Notes: generated by a model not told the origin, from the letters alone. A stretch of 64,000 nucleotides of DNA from Haladaptatus salinisoli (GCF_020614375.1 NZ_CP085328.1:62001-126000); one strand, 5' to 3'; shown: positions 43,547 to 52,361, numbered from the stretch's first letter. Made by a program: numbers and translations.

Positions 43547-43682
43547 CGGCAGCCACCTCCGCTGTGACCGCCGTGTCCTCTGTTGGCGTGGAGAGCCGGG
43601 GGAAGTGCGCAATCGTAGTGAGTGAACCGATACAATGAGCAGTCGTGTCGCTAGCGGTGTGGGTGTACTCGAGAACAGTCAT
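43539..43682 (-). CDS. Small threonine-rich ORF coupled to the coiled-coil gene
   Basis: 47 residues, MTVLEYTHTASDTTAHCIG, then FPRLSTPTEDTAVTAE. It overlaps the start of the gene at 43546 by 8 bases. The longer upstream frame is antisense to a SWIM remnant and is not counted. It may be real because of the coupling; no family recognised. Confidence 0.35.
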   Translation of the reverse strand: MTVLEYTHTASDTTAHCIGSLTTIAHFPRLSTPTEDTAVTAEVAADE

Positions 43683-43814
43683 GGGCGAATCGGAGCGGCT
43701 GGCCGTGCAGTGGTAGGTGGCTTGTTGCGTTTCGTCCTGTGCAGTCGTGGTGATCGGCGGAGCCGTTAGCACTAGCTGTGGGGCGCGACGCGTATCTGCC
43801 ACCCACAGAAACGG

Positions 43815-43979
43815 GCCCAGTGGGTGCAGTTCTCCTTCGAGGTCGACATCCCCGGACTCGTCAACATCTCCAACAAGAGCCATGAGCGCCTCGCAGCCCA
43901 CCACTACGTCGTGTCCATCGACGACGTGACCGCGACCTGATGGTCTGCATGTGTCCGCATCACGTCCCCTCGAATACAC
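43815..43979 (+). pseudogene. SWIM zinc-finger protein remnant, copy 2
   Basis: Reads AQWVQFSFEVDIPGLVNIS, then NKSHERLAAHHYVVSIDDVTA. One base on it continues DLMVCMCPHHVPSN, the CxCP half of a SWIM finger, and then decays. It covers the N-terminal half of the family, complementing the C-terminal halves at 55747 and 58754. Confidence 0.6.
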
Positions 43980-44044
43980 TCACTTTCGATAACCACCCAG
44001 AACTACCACCAACCCTTAACAACCTACCGCTCACGTGAGATGGT

Positions 44045-44578
44045 TCAGTCGGCCCACGCCCGGAGAAACCCTACAACCTCTCGTTCGTAACGCGAGACGG
44101 GATCATCCGTCCCAAGTTCGTCGCTTTCAAAGGCGTTCATAACCACACACTCAGCCCATCTGCAGTAAGAAATGAGTCGTTCAGGGTCGAACGATTTGTG
44201 CTGAAACGGTATTGTAGAATCGTTTATAAATACTGCTCGCGGTTTGGGAGCCTCATCGAGAATTCGTTCCGCTCGCTTGGCGTTGTCCCGGGCCAGTGCG
44301 ACCATCTCCTCTTCAGTCTCACCTTCCGATCGCGGGGCGTTCGCATCAAGGACACCGTACCATACTCGATCAGGAATCGTCGTAAAGCGGTCGAGCCTGC
44401 CGCCAAGTACACGTCCGTCGTGTTCGACTTCGGGTGCGAACTCTAAGACGACTACGCCCTCAGTACCTTTCCGTTCGATCCAGGCATCGAGCGCTTGGGC
44501 GGTGAGACGGGTTTTTCCCGTCTGAGAAGGGCCGACAATCAGGGTCGAACCGGAGAGTGGGAAAGGTAGGTTGGTCAT
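44045..44578 (-). CDS. Small P-loop ATPase coupled to the Nramp-like transporter
   Basis: 177 residues. Walker A is IVGPSQTGKTRLTAQ near residue 15, and a Walker-B-like strand PRAVFINDSTIP is near 128. ADNAPRSEGETEEE-like acidic helices lie between. Its ATG overlaps the transporter stop by 4 bases, so the two are translationally coupled. I do not recognise the family; it looks like a reduced FtsK/HerA or kinase-like NTPase. It is odd as the last gene of a vitamin-salvage cluster. Confidence 0.7.
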   Translation of the reverse strand: MTNLPFPLSGSTLIVGPSQTGKTRLTAQALDAWIERKGTEGVVVLEFAPEVEHDGRVLGGRLDRFTTIPDRVWYGVLDANAPRSEGETEEEMVALARDNAKRAERILDEAPKPRAVFINDSTIPFQHKSFDPERLISYCRWAECVVMNAFESDELGTDDPVSRYEREVVGFLRAWAD

Positions 44579-45900
44579 ATGATGGCTGCCTCCTCATGGA
44601 CATATTTCCCCAGGAGGACGATAGTCGCGATTCCGAGGATGACGGCAAACGCTAGGACGATTCCCGACAACGAATCGATGCCACCTGCAATCTGTTCGCG
44701 AACGAAGTTCACTGCAAGCGCCCCCGAAACGAGAAGTAAAGCGAGTCCCCCACTGTTGGCGAGCGTCGAGTTTGACTCTGGCACTGCCTTGGAGTTCAGG
44801 AGATAGAGGACGATGGCGATAGCGAACGGCGTCCCAACTGTGCCAAGCGCGAGAACGAGCACGAGCTGGCCAATAACCTCCCCACCAATGAAGGCACCGG
44901 GAGCAGACAGCAGCGCGAAAGCGGCGAGGAGTGTCCGATACCGCGAGTCTTCGACCGTCGTGTTCCAGCCGAGTTTATCAGCGACGAGGAAAGGTGGGAC
45001 GATCGTATTCCCACCGAGCGTCGAGACTGCTGCACCACCAAGTCCAAACAGGAAAAGCAACTTGGCGCTCGATCCGACAAGCGGGCCGAGAGCCTGTGCC
45101 GCGCTCATGGTCGTCAGGTTGGGGTCGGTGAGCACGCTGGCAGTAACGAGGAAGATTGCGACGCTGTAAATGCCAAACGCGACGAGCATCGAGGCGACGA
45201 TATCGAAGGTCGCGAGGCCGTACTCACGGTCAGTCCACCCGCGAGCGTGCATCGTGTAGGAATGCATCGTGATCAGCGTGATGTGAACCGCACCGCCGAG
45301 GATGCCCGCGGCCACGACCGCACTGCCGGAGGGAAGTGACGGAGAAAGTCCCTGAACGGCACTCCCTGGGTCGATCGGAACGACGGAAAGGGATGCGACG
45401 AACGCGAGGACGACCGCGGCAACGAGGACCTTCGCAACAAATTCGATGAAATGGTACCCTCGCCCGGCGAGACCGACGGCGAGAACCAGCGCCCAGATAC
45501 CGCCCCATATTCTGGTGTCGATTCCCGTTATCGTCGACGAGACTGAAGCGACGGTGTTCATAATCACGAGCTGTGCGACGCCAGCTGCAATCACCACATC
45601 GATGACGAGAATCCAGGCCCACCACTTCCCGAGATACTCCTCGACGACGCCCACGATTCCTCGCTCGCTGAGGAGTCCCAGTCGCATTGCGAGATACTGC
45701 GCTAGTGCACCTGCGACCGCAGAGAGAATCACGACCCAAAGCAGGGCGTAGTTGAAGCGTGCACCCGCAGTGATTAGACTCGCCATCGTCGCCGGCCCTG
45801 CGGCGATCGCCCCGGCAACCCACGACGGGCCCATCTCACGGAGGTAGTCGCGAATTGCTCCGCCCTCCGCGGTGGTCACGGTAGTCGGTGTCTCGTTCAT
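44575..45900 (-). CDS. Nramp-like transporter with altered metal motif
   Basis: 441 residues, about 11 membrane helices. Helix 1 reads MGPSWVAGAIAAGPATMASL where classic Nramp proteins have DPGN; here AGPAT replaces it. Helix 6 holds TLITMHSYTMHARGW in place of MPHN. Helix ends such as STLGGNTIVPPFLVADKLG are typical of the wider NRAMP/APC group. The changed site suggests a substrate other than Mn2+/Fe2+. Next to TenA and symporter genes it may handle Mg2+ or an organic cation. Confidence 0.82.
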   Translation of the reverse strand: MNETPTTVTTAEGGAIRDYLREMGPSWVAGAIAAGPATMASLITAGARFNYALLWVVILSAVAGALAQYLAMRLGLLSERGIVGVVEEYLGKWWAWILVIDVVIAAGVAQLVIMNTVASVSSTITGIDTRIWGGIWALVLAVGLAGRGYHFIEFVAKVLVAAVVLAFVASLSVVPIDPGSAVQGLSPSLPSGSAVVAAGILGGAVHITLITMHSYTMHARGWTDREYGLATFDIVASMLVAFGIYSVAIFLVTASVLTDPNLTTMSAAQALGPLVGSSAKLLFLFGLGGAAVSTLGGNTIVPPFLVADKLGWNTTVEDSRYRTLLAAFALLSAPGAFIGGEVIGQLVLVLALGTVGTPFAIAIVLYLLNSKAVPESNSTLANSGGLALLLVSGALAVNFVREQIAGGIDSLSGIVLAFAVILGIATIVLLGKYVHEEAAII

Positions 45901-45993
45901 GCCTTAGTAATATTATCGACGAATAAAATACGTGCCGACTCTACAGACGGAGCAGGTCGACTGCCTCGGGGCGTGATCTCAAGCGGTTGACCC

Positions 45994-46113
45994 TCACTCT
46001 AACTGACGGATATCCCTGGTGATCACGGCCACCTCGTAGCAAAACACGAGGAAAACGCCGAGAAGACTTCCCCAGAGAACGACCGCGAAAGCCGACGGAC
46101 CCATGACAGCCAT
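45994..46113 (-). CDS. 39-residue membrane partner of the symporter
   Basis: MAVMGPSAFAVVLWGSLLG then VFLVFCYEVAVITRDIRQLE: one transmembrane helix and a short charged tail. The ATG overlaps the TAA of the symporter gene by 1 base. Such tiny helices beside solute symporters often act as accessory subunits. Too short for most gene finders. Confidence 0.65.
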   Translation of the reverse strand: MAVMGPSAFAVVLWGSLLGVFLVFCYEVAVITRDIRQLE

Positions 46114-47675
46114 TACTTACCCACCCCCGCGTCAGTGTCCGTGTCCACCGGCGAACCGCCGTCGGTTGCCGGTTCGTCGAATCTGCGAATCTCGTGGGAG
46201 AGTCGAGATAAGTCGAACTCTCCGCTCGAAAATCGTGCGATAATCAACGTTAGCCCAGTCGAGATGAGAAACGCGCCGGCGAAGGGAATCAGATACGTCG
46301 TGTCGGCCGCCGGGAGAGCATCTCCGAGCAACGAATCTAATACCTCGTGGAGGCCGAACGGGAAGGGGAAGTAAGCACTCCCGACCGCGAGTCCGGCGAG
46401 ACTGCTCACGAGGGCTCCGGTGCCCGAGAGACGGCCACTAAACAGGCCGTAGACGAGCGGGAAGCCGACGGCGGCACCGAGGAGGTCGGCAACGAAAAAG
46501 AGGCGAAGGACACTCCGAGCGCGAAGGCTCACTGCGATTGCGGCGACCGCAATGACCACGGTAAACGCCCGCGCACTGAATCGCAGGGTTCGGTCGTCCG
46601 GATCTTCGAGCAACCGCGGGAGATCGGCCGTCACGAGGCTCGACAACGCATTGAACAGCGTGTCGGCTGTGCTCATCACCAACACGAGCGCGAGCAAGAG
46701 AACGGTGAGGACGACCCACTCTGCGACGGTGCCTTCGAGCAGAACGAAAAAGGCAATTCCAGCGTTATAATTCTCACTGCCGAACTGAGTGACGACATCG
46801 GCGTGGCCGACTGCGACAACGCCGAGGAGCGTGGCCAAGAGGAGAATTAGGCCATTGGCGACGGTCGCGGTGCGGAACCCTCGCTCGACCGTGTCGGATC
46901 CGTCAGCAGCGTAAATACGCTGCCACCACGTTTGATTGATGAGTTCCGCGCCGAGGATCGCGAAAACCAACGCAACGCCGAATCTGATCCCTGGAACGAA
47001 CCCAGGATCCAGGAGCGTGGAGTCCGCAGACACAATTCCCTCGTAAACGCCGCCGGTTCCGCCGAGCACGAATACGACCGTGACGACGCTCGCGACGAGC
47101 AGTGGGAGGATCAACAACATCTGTATCGTGTCGGTGACGATGCTCGCCCGGAGGCCACCGTAGCCGGTGTACAGCAGGACAAATCCGCCAACGAGAACCG
47201 CCGTCTGCCATTGAGGAACTCCCGCCACGTGGTGGAGCGCCAGGGAAATCCCGGTCAACTCCGCGGCGAGGAATACGAACATATAGAGGACGCTGACAGC
47301 GATCACGAACGCGTACATCGCGCCGCCGTACCGCGCGTAGGCATACTCGGTGAGCGAATGGCCTTTCGGAATCACCTCGCGGATCCGCGGGCCGAGCTTC
47401 GAGTACGCGAGCATCGGAATGGCCTCACCGACCCCGTAACCCACCACGGCCGCGATTCCGTAGAGGGCGCCAGCTTCTGGGGCCGAGAGAAGGATCCAAA
47501 CACCCATGACCGAGGCGATGAGCGTGGCCGACGTCCGCCCTTCCCCAGTTGAATCGCGTGCAGTGATGAGATCCTCTACAGACTCGACCTTACCATGCGA
47601 GAACCAAACCCCGACCCCGGTAAAGACCGCGAGCGTCGCAACCGTCAGTCCGAGCGCCACGGCAGAACTCACCAT
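46113..47675 (-). CDS. Sodium/solute symporter (SSS family)
   Basis: 520 residues, about 13 membrane helices. It begins MVSSAVALGLTVATLAVFTG and has the family stretch SEAGALYGI-like (LLSAPEAGALYGIAAVVGYG) and a GYGGLRASIVTDTIQMLLIL helix typical of SSS proteins. The ATG at 47675 overlaps the TenA stop by 1 base; the longer frame to 47882 lies inside the TenA gene and is rejected. With two TenA enzymes upstream, a thiamin breakdown product or pyrimidine is the likely cargo. Confidence 0.9.
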   Translation of the reverse strand: MVSSAVALGLTVATLAVFTGVGVWFSHGKVESVEDLITARDSTGEGRTSATLIASVMGVWILLSAPEAGALYGIAAVVGYGVGEAIPMLAYSKLGPRIREVIPKGHSLTEYAYARYGGAMYAFVIAVSVLYMFVFLAAELTGISLALHHVAGVPQWQTAVLVGGFVLLYTGYGGLRASIVTDTIQMLLILPLLVASVVTVVFVLGGTGGVYEGIVSADSTLLDPGFVPGIRFGVALVFAILGAELINQTWWQRIYAADGSDTVERGFRTATVANGLILLLATLLGVVAVGHADVVTQFGSENYNAGIAFFVLLEGTVAEWVVLTVLLLALVLVMSTADTLFNALSSLVTADLPRLLEDPDDRTLRFSARAFTVVIAVAAIAVSLRARSVLRLFFVADLLGAAVGFPLVYGLFSGRLSGTGALVSSLAGLAVGSAYFPFPFGLHEVLDSLLGDALPAADTTYLIPFAGAFLISTGLTLIIARFSSGEFDLSRLSHEIRRFDEPATDGGSPVDTDTDAGVGK

Positions 47676-48427
47676 CACTTCTCGCCCCCTGCGACGTCCA
47701 TCGCACCGTCGGGGTCGTATGCCGTCTCGAAAAAGGCGATCTCTAGCGAAACCGTTCGCCGGAAGAGTCGCTCGATCCGTCGCCGACGACGGGGTGAGGC
47801 GGTCTCGCCTTCTCGATCGAGTTCGTCGCGGAGCCACTCCACGAAGGCCTCGAACTCCTCGTTGGCGTGAAGGTCGATCCACTCCGCGAGGTAAAATCTC
47901 GAGGGCGACTCGTCTTCAACGGTATTGGCCCATTCCAAGTAGATCCACTCCGCGGGAAGGAGAACCGCGAGCGTCTCGGCATACCCGCCTTCTCTCGCGG
48001 CCCGCTCTAAGAGATCCTCGAACGCCTGCGTTGCGGGGGTTAATTCGGGATCAGCGTACTCGGCTTCCGGAACGTCAAGTGCCTCGAAGGAGCGCTCGAA
48101 GTAGTCGTTCTCGTCGGCGGTCAGCGTCCCGAGAAAATCAACGAGTCGTGACTTCGATTCCATAGTCGGTGCGTCTCCAACGGCGTGTCCGAAGACCCCG
48201 ACGAGCGTCCCGACGAAGGCGTAGTCCTGTACTAGATACCGCCGGAAGACCTCATCGTCGAGGTTGTCGGTTCCGAGTTCGCGTGTGAACTGATGGGACG
48301 TCGCGTTCGACCATTCCGGTTGCGCACGTTCGCGAAGCCAGTCGGTGAATCCGGCCGTCTCATATGCTTCGGCGTACTCCTCAAAGCTGCCCGGTTGACT
48401 TTCGGCGTCGGCATCGCGGCGGGTCAT
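47675..48427 (-). CDS. TenA-family protein, TenA_E type
   Basis: 250 residues with the TenA helical fold: FTDWLRERAQPEWSNATSHQ, FRRYLVQDYAFVGTLVGVFG and LLPAEWIYLEWANTVED. The usual active-site Cys of LLPC is Ala here (LLPAEW), the mark of TenA_E proteins, which act on other amino- or formamido-pyrimidines. The ATG at 48427 overlaps the stop of the next TenA gene by 4 bases; ATGs at 48436 and 48451 are alternatives. Confidence 0.87.
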   Translation of the reverse strand: MTRRDADAESQPGSFEEYAEAYETAGFTDWLRERAQPEWSNATSHQFTRELGTDNLDDEVFRRYLVQDYAFVGTLVGVFGHAVGDAPTMESKSRLVDFLGTLTADENDYFERSFEALDVPEAEYADPELTPATQAFEDLLERAAREGGYAETLAVLLPAEWIYLEWANTVEDESPSRFYLAEWIDLHANEEFEAFVEWLRDELDREGETASPRRRRRIERLFRRTVSLEIAFFETAYDPDGAMDVAGGEK

Positions 48428-49089
48428 ATCGACCATTCCTCCCGTCGCCAAGCGGCGTCCCAGAAGCGGTATTCGTAGCGGGCGGACGTTCGAAACAAGT
48501 TCCGAAAACGCTCACGCTCGACCTCGTTTTTATCCCTAGCTACGTCGTCCATCAACTCCTTGCACCAAGTCGTGAGTTCCGTGAACTCATCGCCTGCGTA
48601 CATCTCGACCCACGTAGCGTACCGGTCATCGGCAGGCAGTCCACGTGCCGCAAGTCGCTTTCCCGTCTCGTTGAAACCCCACATGCACGGCAAGAGTGCA
48701 GCCACGAGATCACCGAACGTCCCCGTCGTTGCGATGCGCACGAGGAAATCGGTATATGCCCTTGTAGTGGGTGAGGGTTCGGTAGTTTCCAGTTCGGTCT
48801 CCGAGATGCCGAACTCGGCTGCATACTCGCGATGGAGATCCATTTCGGTGTTTATCGTCGACTCGAGCAGCTCCGCGAACGTTCCCATGCGTTCGAGATC
48901 GGGGGCCTTCGTCGCACCGTGGGCGAAGACCCGTGCGTAGTCGATCAAGTAGACGTAGTCCTGCCTAACCCAGTACCTGAATGGCTCCTCATCAAGAGTT
49001 CCGTCCCCGAGCTCTTCGACCATCGGGTGCTCCAGGATAGCGTTCCAAATGGGTTCGGCCATTGGTTCGAGGTCGTTTGTGAAGCTCAT
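48424..49089 (-). CDS. tenA: TenA-family aminopyrimidine aminohydrolase (thiaminase II), TenA_C type
   Basis: 221 residues, first gene of the cluster. TenA features are HPMVEELGDGTLDEEPFRYW, RQDYVYLIDYARVFAHGA and the active-site Cys in ALLPCMWGFNETGKRLA. The C-terminal helix FRTSARYEYRFWDAAW holds the conserved aromatic and acidic residues. It hydrolyses aminopyrimidines from thiamin breakdown to HMP. No TPP-riboswitch-like sequence is visible upstream, as expected for Halobacteria. Confidence 0.92.
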   Translation of the reverse strand: MSFTNDLEPMAEPIWNAILEHPMVEELGDGTLDEEPFRYWVRQDYVYLIDYARVFAHGATKAPDLERMGTFAELLESTINTEMDLHREYAAEFGISETELETTEPSPTTRAYTDFLVRIATTGTFGDLVAALLPCMWGFNETGKRLAARGLPADDRYATWVEMYAGDEFTELTTWCKELMDDVARDKNEVERERFRNLFRTSARYEYRFWDAAWRREEWSI

Positions 49090-49304
49090 GTCCTAGTGTA
49101 CGCACTCGGTTCCAATATAACCACGTAATATAACCCCATTGTATGAAGATGGTACGTTCACGAACGTCGTGCGCTACGCCAATGGGTGGAGTCTCACCGC
49201 CGTTTTATTCACTTTTGCCCGCGGGAAGTCCCATATTCGGCGGAGGGATCGCAGACAGCGGCCACTTCAGTATGTGACTGGTCGCACCCCCGCCTTTTCG
49301 ATCA

Positions 49305-49451
49305 TTCGAATATGACGGACGCTATCCTGAGACGATTGTGGTTGGTGGCATCACCCGAGAGTTAGATCTCATCATCGGTGGTCCGGAGAGTGACTATGAT
49401 GATGGTGAGAGTGAATTGCTCTACACACGTACTAACGAGGAATTCGAATAA
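49305..49451 (+). pseudogene. C-terminal remnant repeated from 21477-21828
   Basis: Reads FEYDGRYPETIVVGGITREL, then LIIGGPESDYDDGESELL and YTRTNEEFE with a stop. It matches the end of the broken gene at 21477. Nothing upstream continues it. The rest of 49090-49591 holds no gene I can support. Confidence 0.5.
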
Positions 49452-49591
49452 CGTCACTCAATCGAGACCGTACGCAGATCACATACCAATTGACTTCGTT
49501 GGTTGAGAGTGCTATCCTCCATCAGATAGTGATTATCCATACCATCGAATGATTGCTATTCTGGCCGAGTCTAGATCACACAACGGGTTCG

Positions 49592-49981
49592 TTACTCAGA
49601 GTTGAATGGAATTGGTTCGATATCATAGCCTTCTCGGCCTACCTGAGTTTTGCCAACGACGGCTTTGCCCAGAACCGCCGGAGTTCGGGTAATTTCGTAT
49701 CCTCGAACAACGATTTGCTTGCTCATCTCACAGAGTACGAGAGCTATTAAACCGAGTGAGATTGAGATGGGGCCAAGATCCACGGTTAGGAATCCGAGTA
49801 GTTGGTCAATCGCATCAGGAAGGAAGTCTCTGTCGATAGTGACGTTTACCACTTCAAGATTGGCGATTGATTTTCGGATTTCGAGATATCTCTCAGAGAG
49901 TTTGTCTGAGATCATAACTACTACTGGCATTCCATCTGGTTGCGGTTGAATGTGTAGATTTCCTGGCTCTTCAACTTCCAT
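49592..49981 (-). CDS. Hypothetical protein with one hydrophobic segment
   Basis: 129 residues: MEVEEPGNLHIQPQPDGMP, VVVMISDKLSERYLEIRKS and a hydrophobic stretch LGPISISLGLIALVLCEM near residue 78. The N-terminal part looks globular and acidic. Family not recognised. The gene looks intact. Confidence 0.55.
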   Translation of the reverse strand: MEVEEPGNLHIQPQPDGMPVVVMISDKLSERYLEIRKSIANLEVVNVTIDRDFLPDAIDQLLGFLTVDLGPISISLGLIALVLCEMSKQIVVRGYEITRTPAVLGKAVVGKTQVGREGYDIEPIPFNSE

Positions 49982-50134
49982 ATTATGGTGTTTGTTTGTG
50001 GAGAAATAAGAATAACGGGGTCTACAAACGAGTTATCACCCCGAAATTCAACCTGAGTCTGATTTTCTTGGGGTATCGACCGCCTCCTTTTTGCATTTAC
50101 AATATTTCAAAAACACCGAAATAACTGCCCATGA

Positions 50135-50515
50135 TTAGGGAATCCCGACATACCGGTGCCGATAGAACAGATAAAGACACGCAATGGGGACGTTAAGCAG
50201 CGGAATGACCATGAGATAGTAGAGACCAGATGGATTCCACGCGGAGTGGCTTCGAACGTACCGACGGTCATAATAGACGGCAATCAGCGAGAGAAGTGCA
50301 GCTGCGTAACTCGCGAGAATGAGTATTCCACCGAAGTAGGTGGTCGCAAATCCAGAGACCTTCAATGGCGCATATCTAGCTGTACTCAGTATAAGGATTG
50401 ACACGACTAGCCAGAGAGCGAACAGCACCGGAATTGCGAGTATCACGAGCCACCATCGCTTTGATTGAAGATATCGCTCGAAAAAAGTTCCCGAAAAAAG
50501 ATCTCTGGTGCCCAT
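50135..50515 (-). CDS. Small four-helix membrane protein (family copy 2)
   Basis: 126 residues starting MGTRDLFSGTFFERYLQSK. Helices are WWLVILAIPVLFALWLVVSI, SYAAALLSLIAVYYD and LYYLMVIPLLNVPIACLYLF, and the tail is RHRYVGIP. Same family as 19147 and 62870. An earlier ATG at 50548 is less likely. A winged-helix remnant lies upstream at 50667. Confidence 0.7.
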   Translation of the reverse strand: MGTRDLFSGTFFERYLQSKRWWLVILAIPVLFALWLVVSILILSTARYAPLKVSGFATTYFGGILILASYAAALLSLIAVYYDRRYVRSHSAWNPSGLYYLMVIPLLNVPIACLYLFYRHRYVGIP

Positions 50516-50666
50516 GGATTCTATATCGTCTTTCAGGGATAAATCCATTTCTAGAGTACGAGTAACTACTCGAATGGGACTTCTCGACTTTACTTTTGAT
50601 ACTGAATCAACTCATCTCGACCAAGGGCTATTCGGATAGGACTACGTTACAATATCGTTCAAGAGC

Positions 50667-50912
50667 TCACTCTTCCTCGGAAATCCACCAAATAACGACC
50701 CGCGGACTCAACTTCCCCCGCTCAACCTCTTCATCCTCATGCAATGCTTCAAGCCGTCGATGCGCGGACGGCCGCTCAATGCCAAGCGTGTCCGCTCCCC
50801 ACCGAGCGGTTACTGCCGGAAACTCTGACTCGCGCATCGCCGTCAGAATATCGTCGTCAGTCGTTTCCTCTGTAAATCGTCCCTGCTCATCATGCTCACT
50901 CTCCCGCGATAC
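50667..50912 (-). pseudogene. Winged-helix protein (family of 17872) without start
   Basis: Reads SRESEHDEQGRFTEETTDD, then FPAVTARWGADTLGIERPS, RRLEALHEDEEVERGK and LSPRVVIWWISEEE with a stop. The core is whole, but the N-terminal ATG is lost: a stop lies in frame just upstream. It could still be expressed from a non-standard start. Confidence 0.6.
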
Positions 50913-51016
50913 TTTGCAAAAGCATCATAGCTCGTCCTAATTGTCGAATCCTTCTGAATCGCCGTATGGTCACAAACGCCACAATAAACCCGAGAAAGTC
51001 GAGCTGTCGAAAAACG

Positions 51017-51157
51017 CTAGTCTTCAAGGTCGGCAACGTGCGCTGCGACGGCCGAAAGACTCTCGGCTGCAACACCATTTTCTCGCGCTTCAACCCGCTC
51101 ACGGGCACTCTGGATATACTCCTGAGCGTCGACGTGTGCGGATTCGTTCTTGCTCAT
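51017..51157 (-). CDS. Small acidic helical protein
   Basis: 46 residues, MSKNESAHVDAQEYIQSAR then ERVEARENGVAAESLSAVA. Amphipathic helix, acidic. It lies 37 bases after the gene at 51195 in the same direction, so the two are probably one unit. No family recognised. Confidence 0.5.
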   Translation of the reverse strand: MSKNESAHVDAQEYIQSARERVEARENGVAAESLSAVAAHVADLED

Positions 51158-51194
51158 ACTACTAATTCGGAACTGAGGAACCATAACGATTGGG

Positions 51195-51611
51195 TCACAA
51201 TCGGCTTGCAAAGACGCGTTTCCCGTCGTCAGTCTGCGTAAGTAACTCCGATGCCCCTGATCGTTGGAGATAGTCCGTTGCAAACTCCTCCCAGATATAT
51301 TCATGCTCGACAGCATAGTACGCCCACGGATTGTCGACATCGGGTGGATATGTCTCGAACGGGATGACTACATCGTTCTTTCTGCGAACGCCAGTAGCGC
51401 CTAGCGATTGAAGAAACGAAAAGAGGGCTGCTTTCCGTCGGACCGTGAGGATTCGCTTTGATTCGCGAATGTACTCATTTGCCCACGTTGCCCAGTCGTC
51501 TCCATGATTCGTTTGTGGAGCGTCGGAAAACGTGTGAAAGGTCCGAGGCTTCTCGCTCCACAAAATCTCGATCCAGTCGCTATCTCCGTTGAGGCGGTCG
51601 ATTTCTGCCAT
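51195..51611 (-). CDS. Hypothetical protein paired with a small ORF
   Basis: 138 residues starting MAEIDRLNGDSDWIEILWS, then YIRESKRILTVRRKAALF, a helix-rich middle, and YYAVEHEYIWEEFATDYLQR near the end. The frame extends to 51683, but the ATG at 51611 is preferred. No named family recognised. The arrangement with a 46-residue acidic gene recalls toxin-antitoxin layouts but proves nothing. Confidence 0.55.
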   Translation of the reverse strand: MAEIDRLNGDSDWIEILWSEKPRTFHTFSDAPQTNHGDDWATWANEYIRESKRILTVRRKAALFSFLQSLGATGVRRKNDVVIPFETYPPDVDNPWAYYAVEHEYIWEEFATDYLQRSGASELLTQTDDGKRVFASRL

Positions 51612-51716
51612 AACCACCAGCAAATCGCACCGCCTCATCCTTATCTGAACAGTGCCCAACCTAACGCTCACAAACCATCCCACTCAGTGGACACTCAGCC
51701 GGCAGAAACGAAATAC

Positions 51717-52361
51717 TCAGTCGGCATCCAATACGTGCCTCAGCAGATTACGCTCCGCCCGTTGCAGATGTTCCGACACCGTCGATTGATCCAAATCAAG
51801 TTCGGCCGCGACCTCCACGGACGAAACGCGTCGGGGAATCTCGTAATAGCCCATCTCGTAGGCGATGCGAACGACCTCGTGCTGTCGGTGGGTCAAGGAG
51901 TCCAGTACACCAGTAGGTCCGTGATAGTCGGTTATGGCTCGCAAGTCCATCGGGATACCAGCATCAATATACTGACTCACCACATAGGAGAGTGCCTCCT
52001 GGGTGCCGACGAACGAGATGTCCAGCCCATGGTCGTTTACGGTTATCTCCTCGTTCGACACATTTAGTTCGTGAAGAGGGGGGAACTCATCCGTCAAGTC
52101 GGAGATATCCAGCTTTATGAGATAGCCGATGGCCGCCGTGGCCTGATTCGTGCGTTCCCACCACGCAACATACTCAAGGGCAGACAGTTGTTCTTCGTCG
52201 AACGGCCGCTCGACCTGTATCGCCACGATTCCACCGGGGCCAGTACAAACGGCTGGACGCCACTTCTTGACGCCTGCGTCACGGCACAGCGAGATGAACG
52301 CTTCGAGGCCTGGGTGTGAGAACTCCGCCGTAGGGATCCGGACGACAGCTTCACGCTTCAT
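51717..52361 (-). CDS. HTH-10 (Bat-type) transcription regulator
   Basis: 214 residues from MKREAVVRIPTAEF. The HTH-10 core is LTHRQHEVVRIAYEMGYYEI, then EVAAELDLDQSTVSEHLQRA. The N-terminal sensor part has AFISLCRDAGVKKWRPAVCT and ISFVGTQEALSYVVSQ. ATGs at 52367 and 52388 are alternatives. A TATA-like TATATAAA at 52434-52441 lies upstream. It may act on the SRPBCC/monooxygenase region on the other strand. Confidence 0.82.
   Translation of the reverse strand: MKREAVVRIPTAEFSHPGLEAFISLCRDAGVKKWRPAVCTGPGGIVAIQVERPFDEEQLSALEYVAWWERTNQATAAIGYLIKLDISDLTDEFPPLHELNVSNEEITVNDHGLDISFVGTQEALSYVVSQYIDAGIPMDLRAITDYHGPTGVLDSLTHRQHEVVRIAYEMGYYEIPRRVSSVEVAAELDLDQSTVSEHLQRAERNLLRHVLDAD

Noticed and set aside
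43683..43979. 5' extension of the small ORF at 43539
   Set aside because: It is antisense to the SWIM remnant, whose plus-strand reading is recognisable, so only the short coupled part was kept.
45230..45823. 197-codon minus-strand frame inside the Nramp-like gene
   Set aside because: Arginine-rich out-of-frame shadow of a GC-rich membrane-protein gene.
47506..48165. 219-codon plus-strand frame over TenA and the symporter
   Set aside because: Antisense shadow with Arg/Ser-rich translation; the minus-strand genes have clear motifs.
49090..49300. TPP riboswitch before the TenA cluster
   Set aside because: I looked for the thi-box core sequences and saw none; Halobacteria usually use a protein regulator for thiamin genes.
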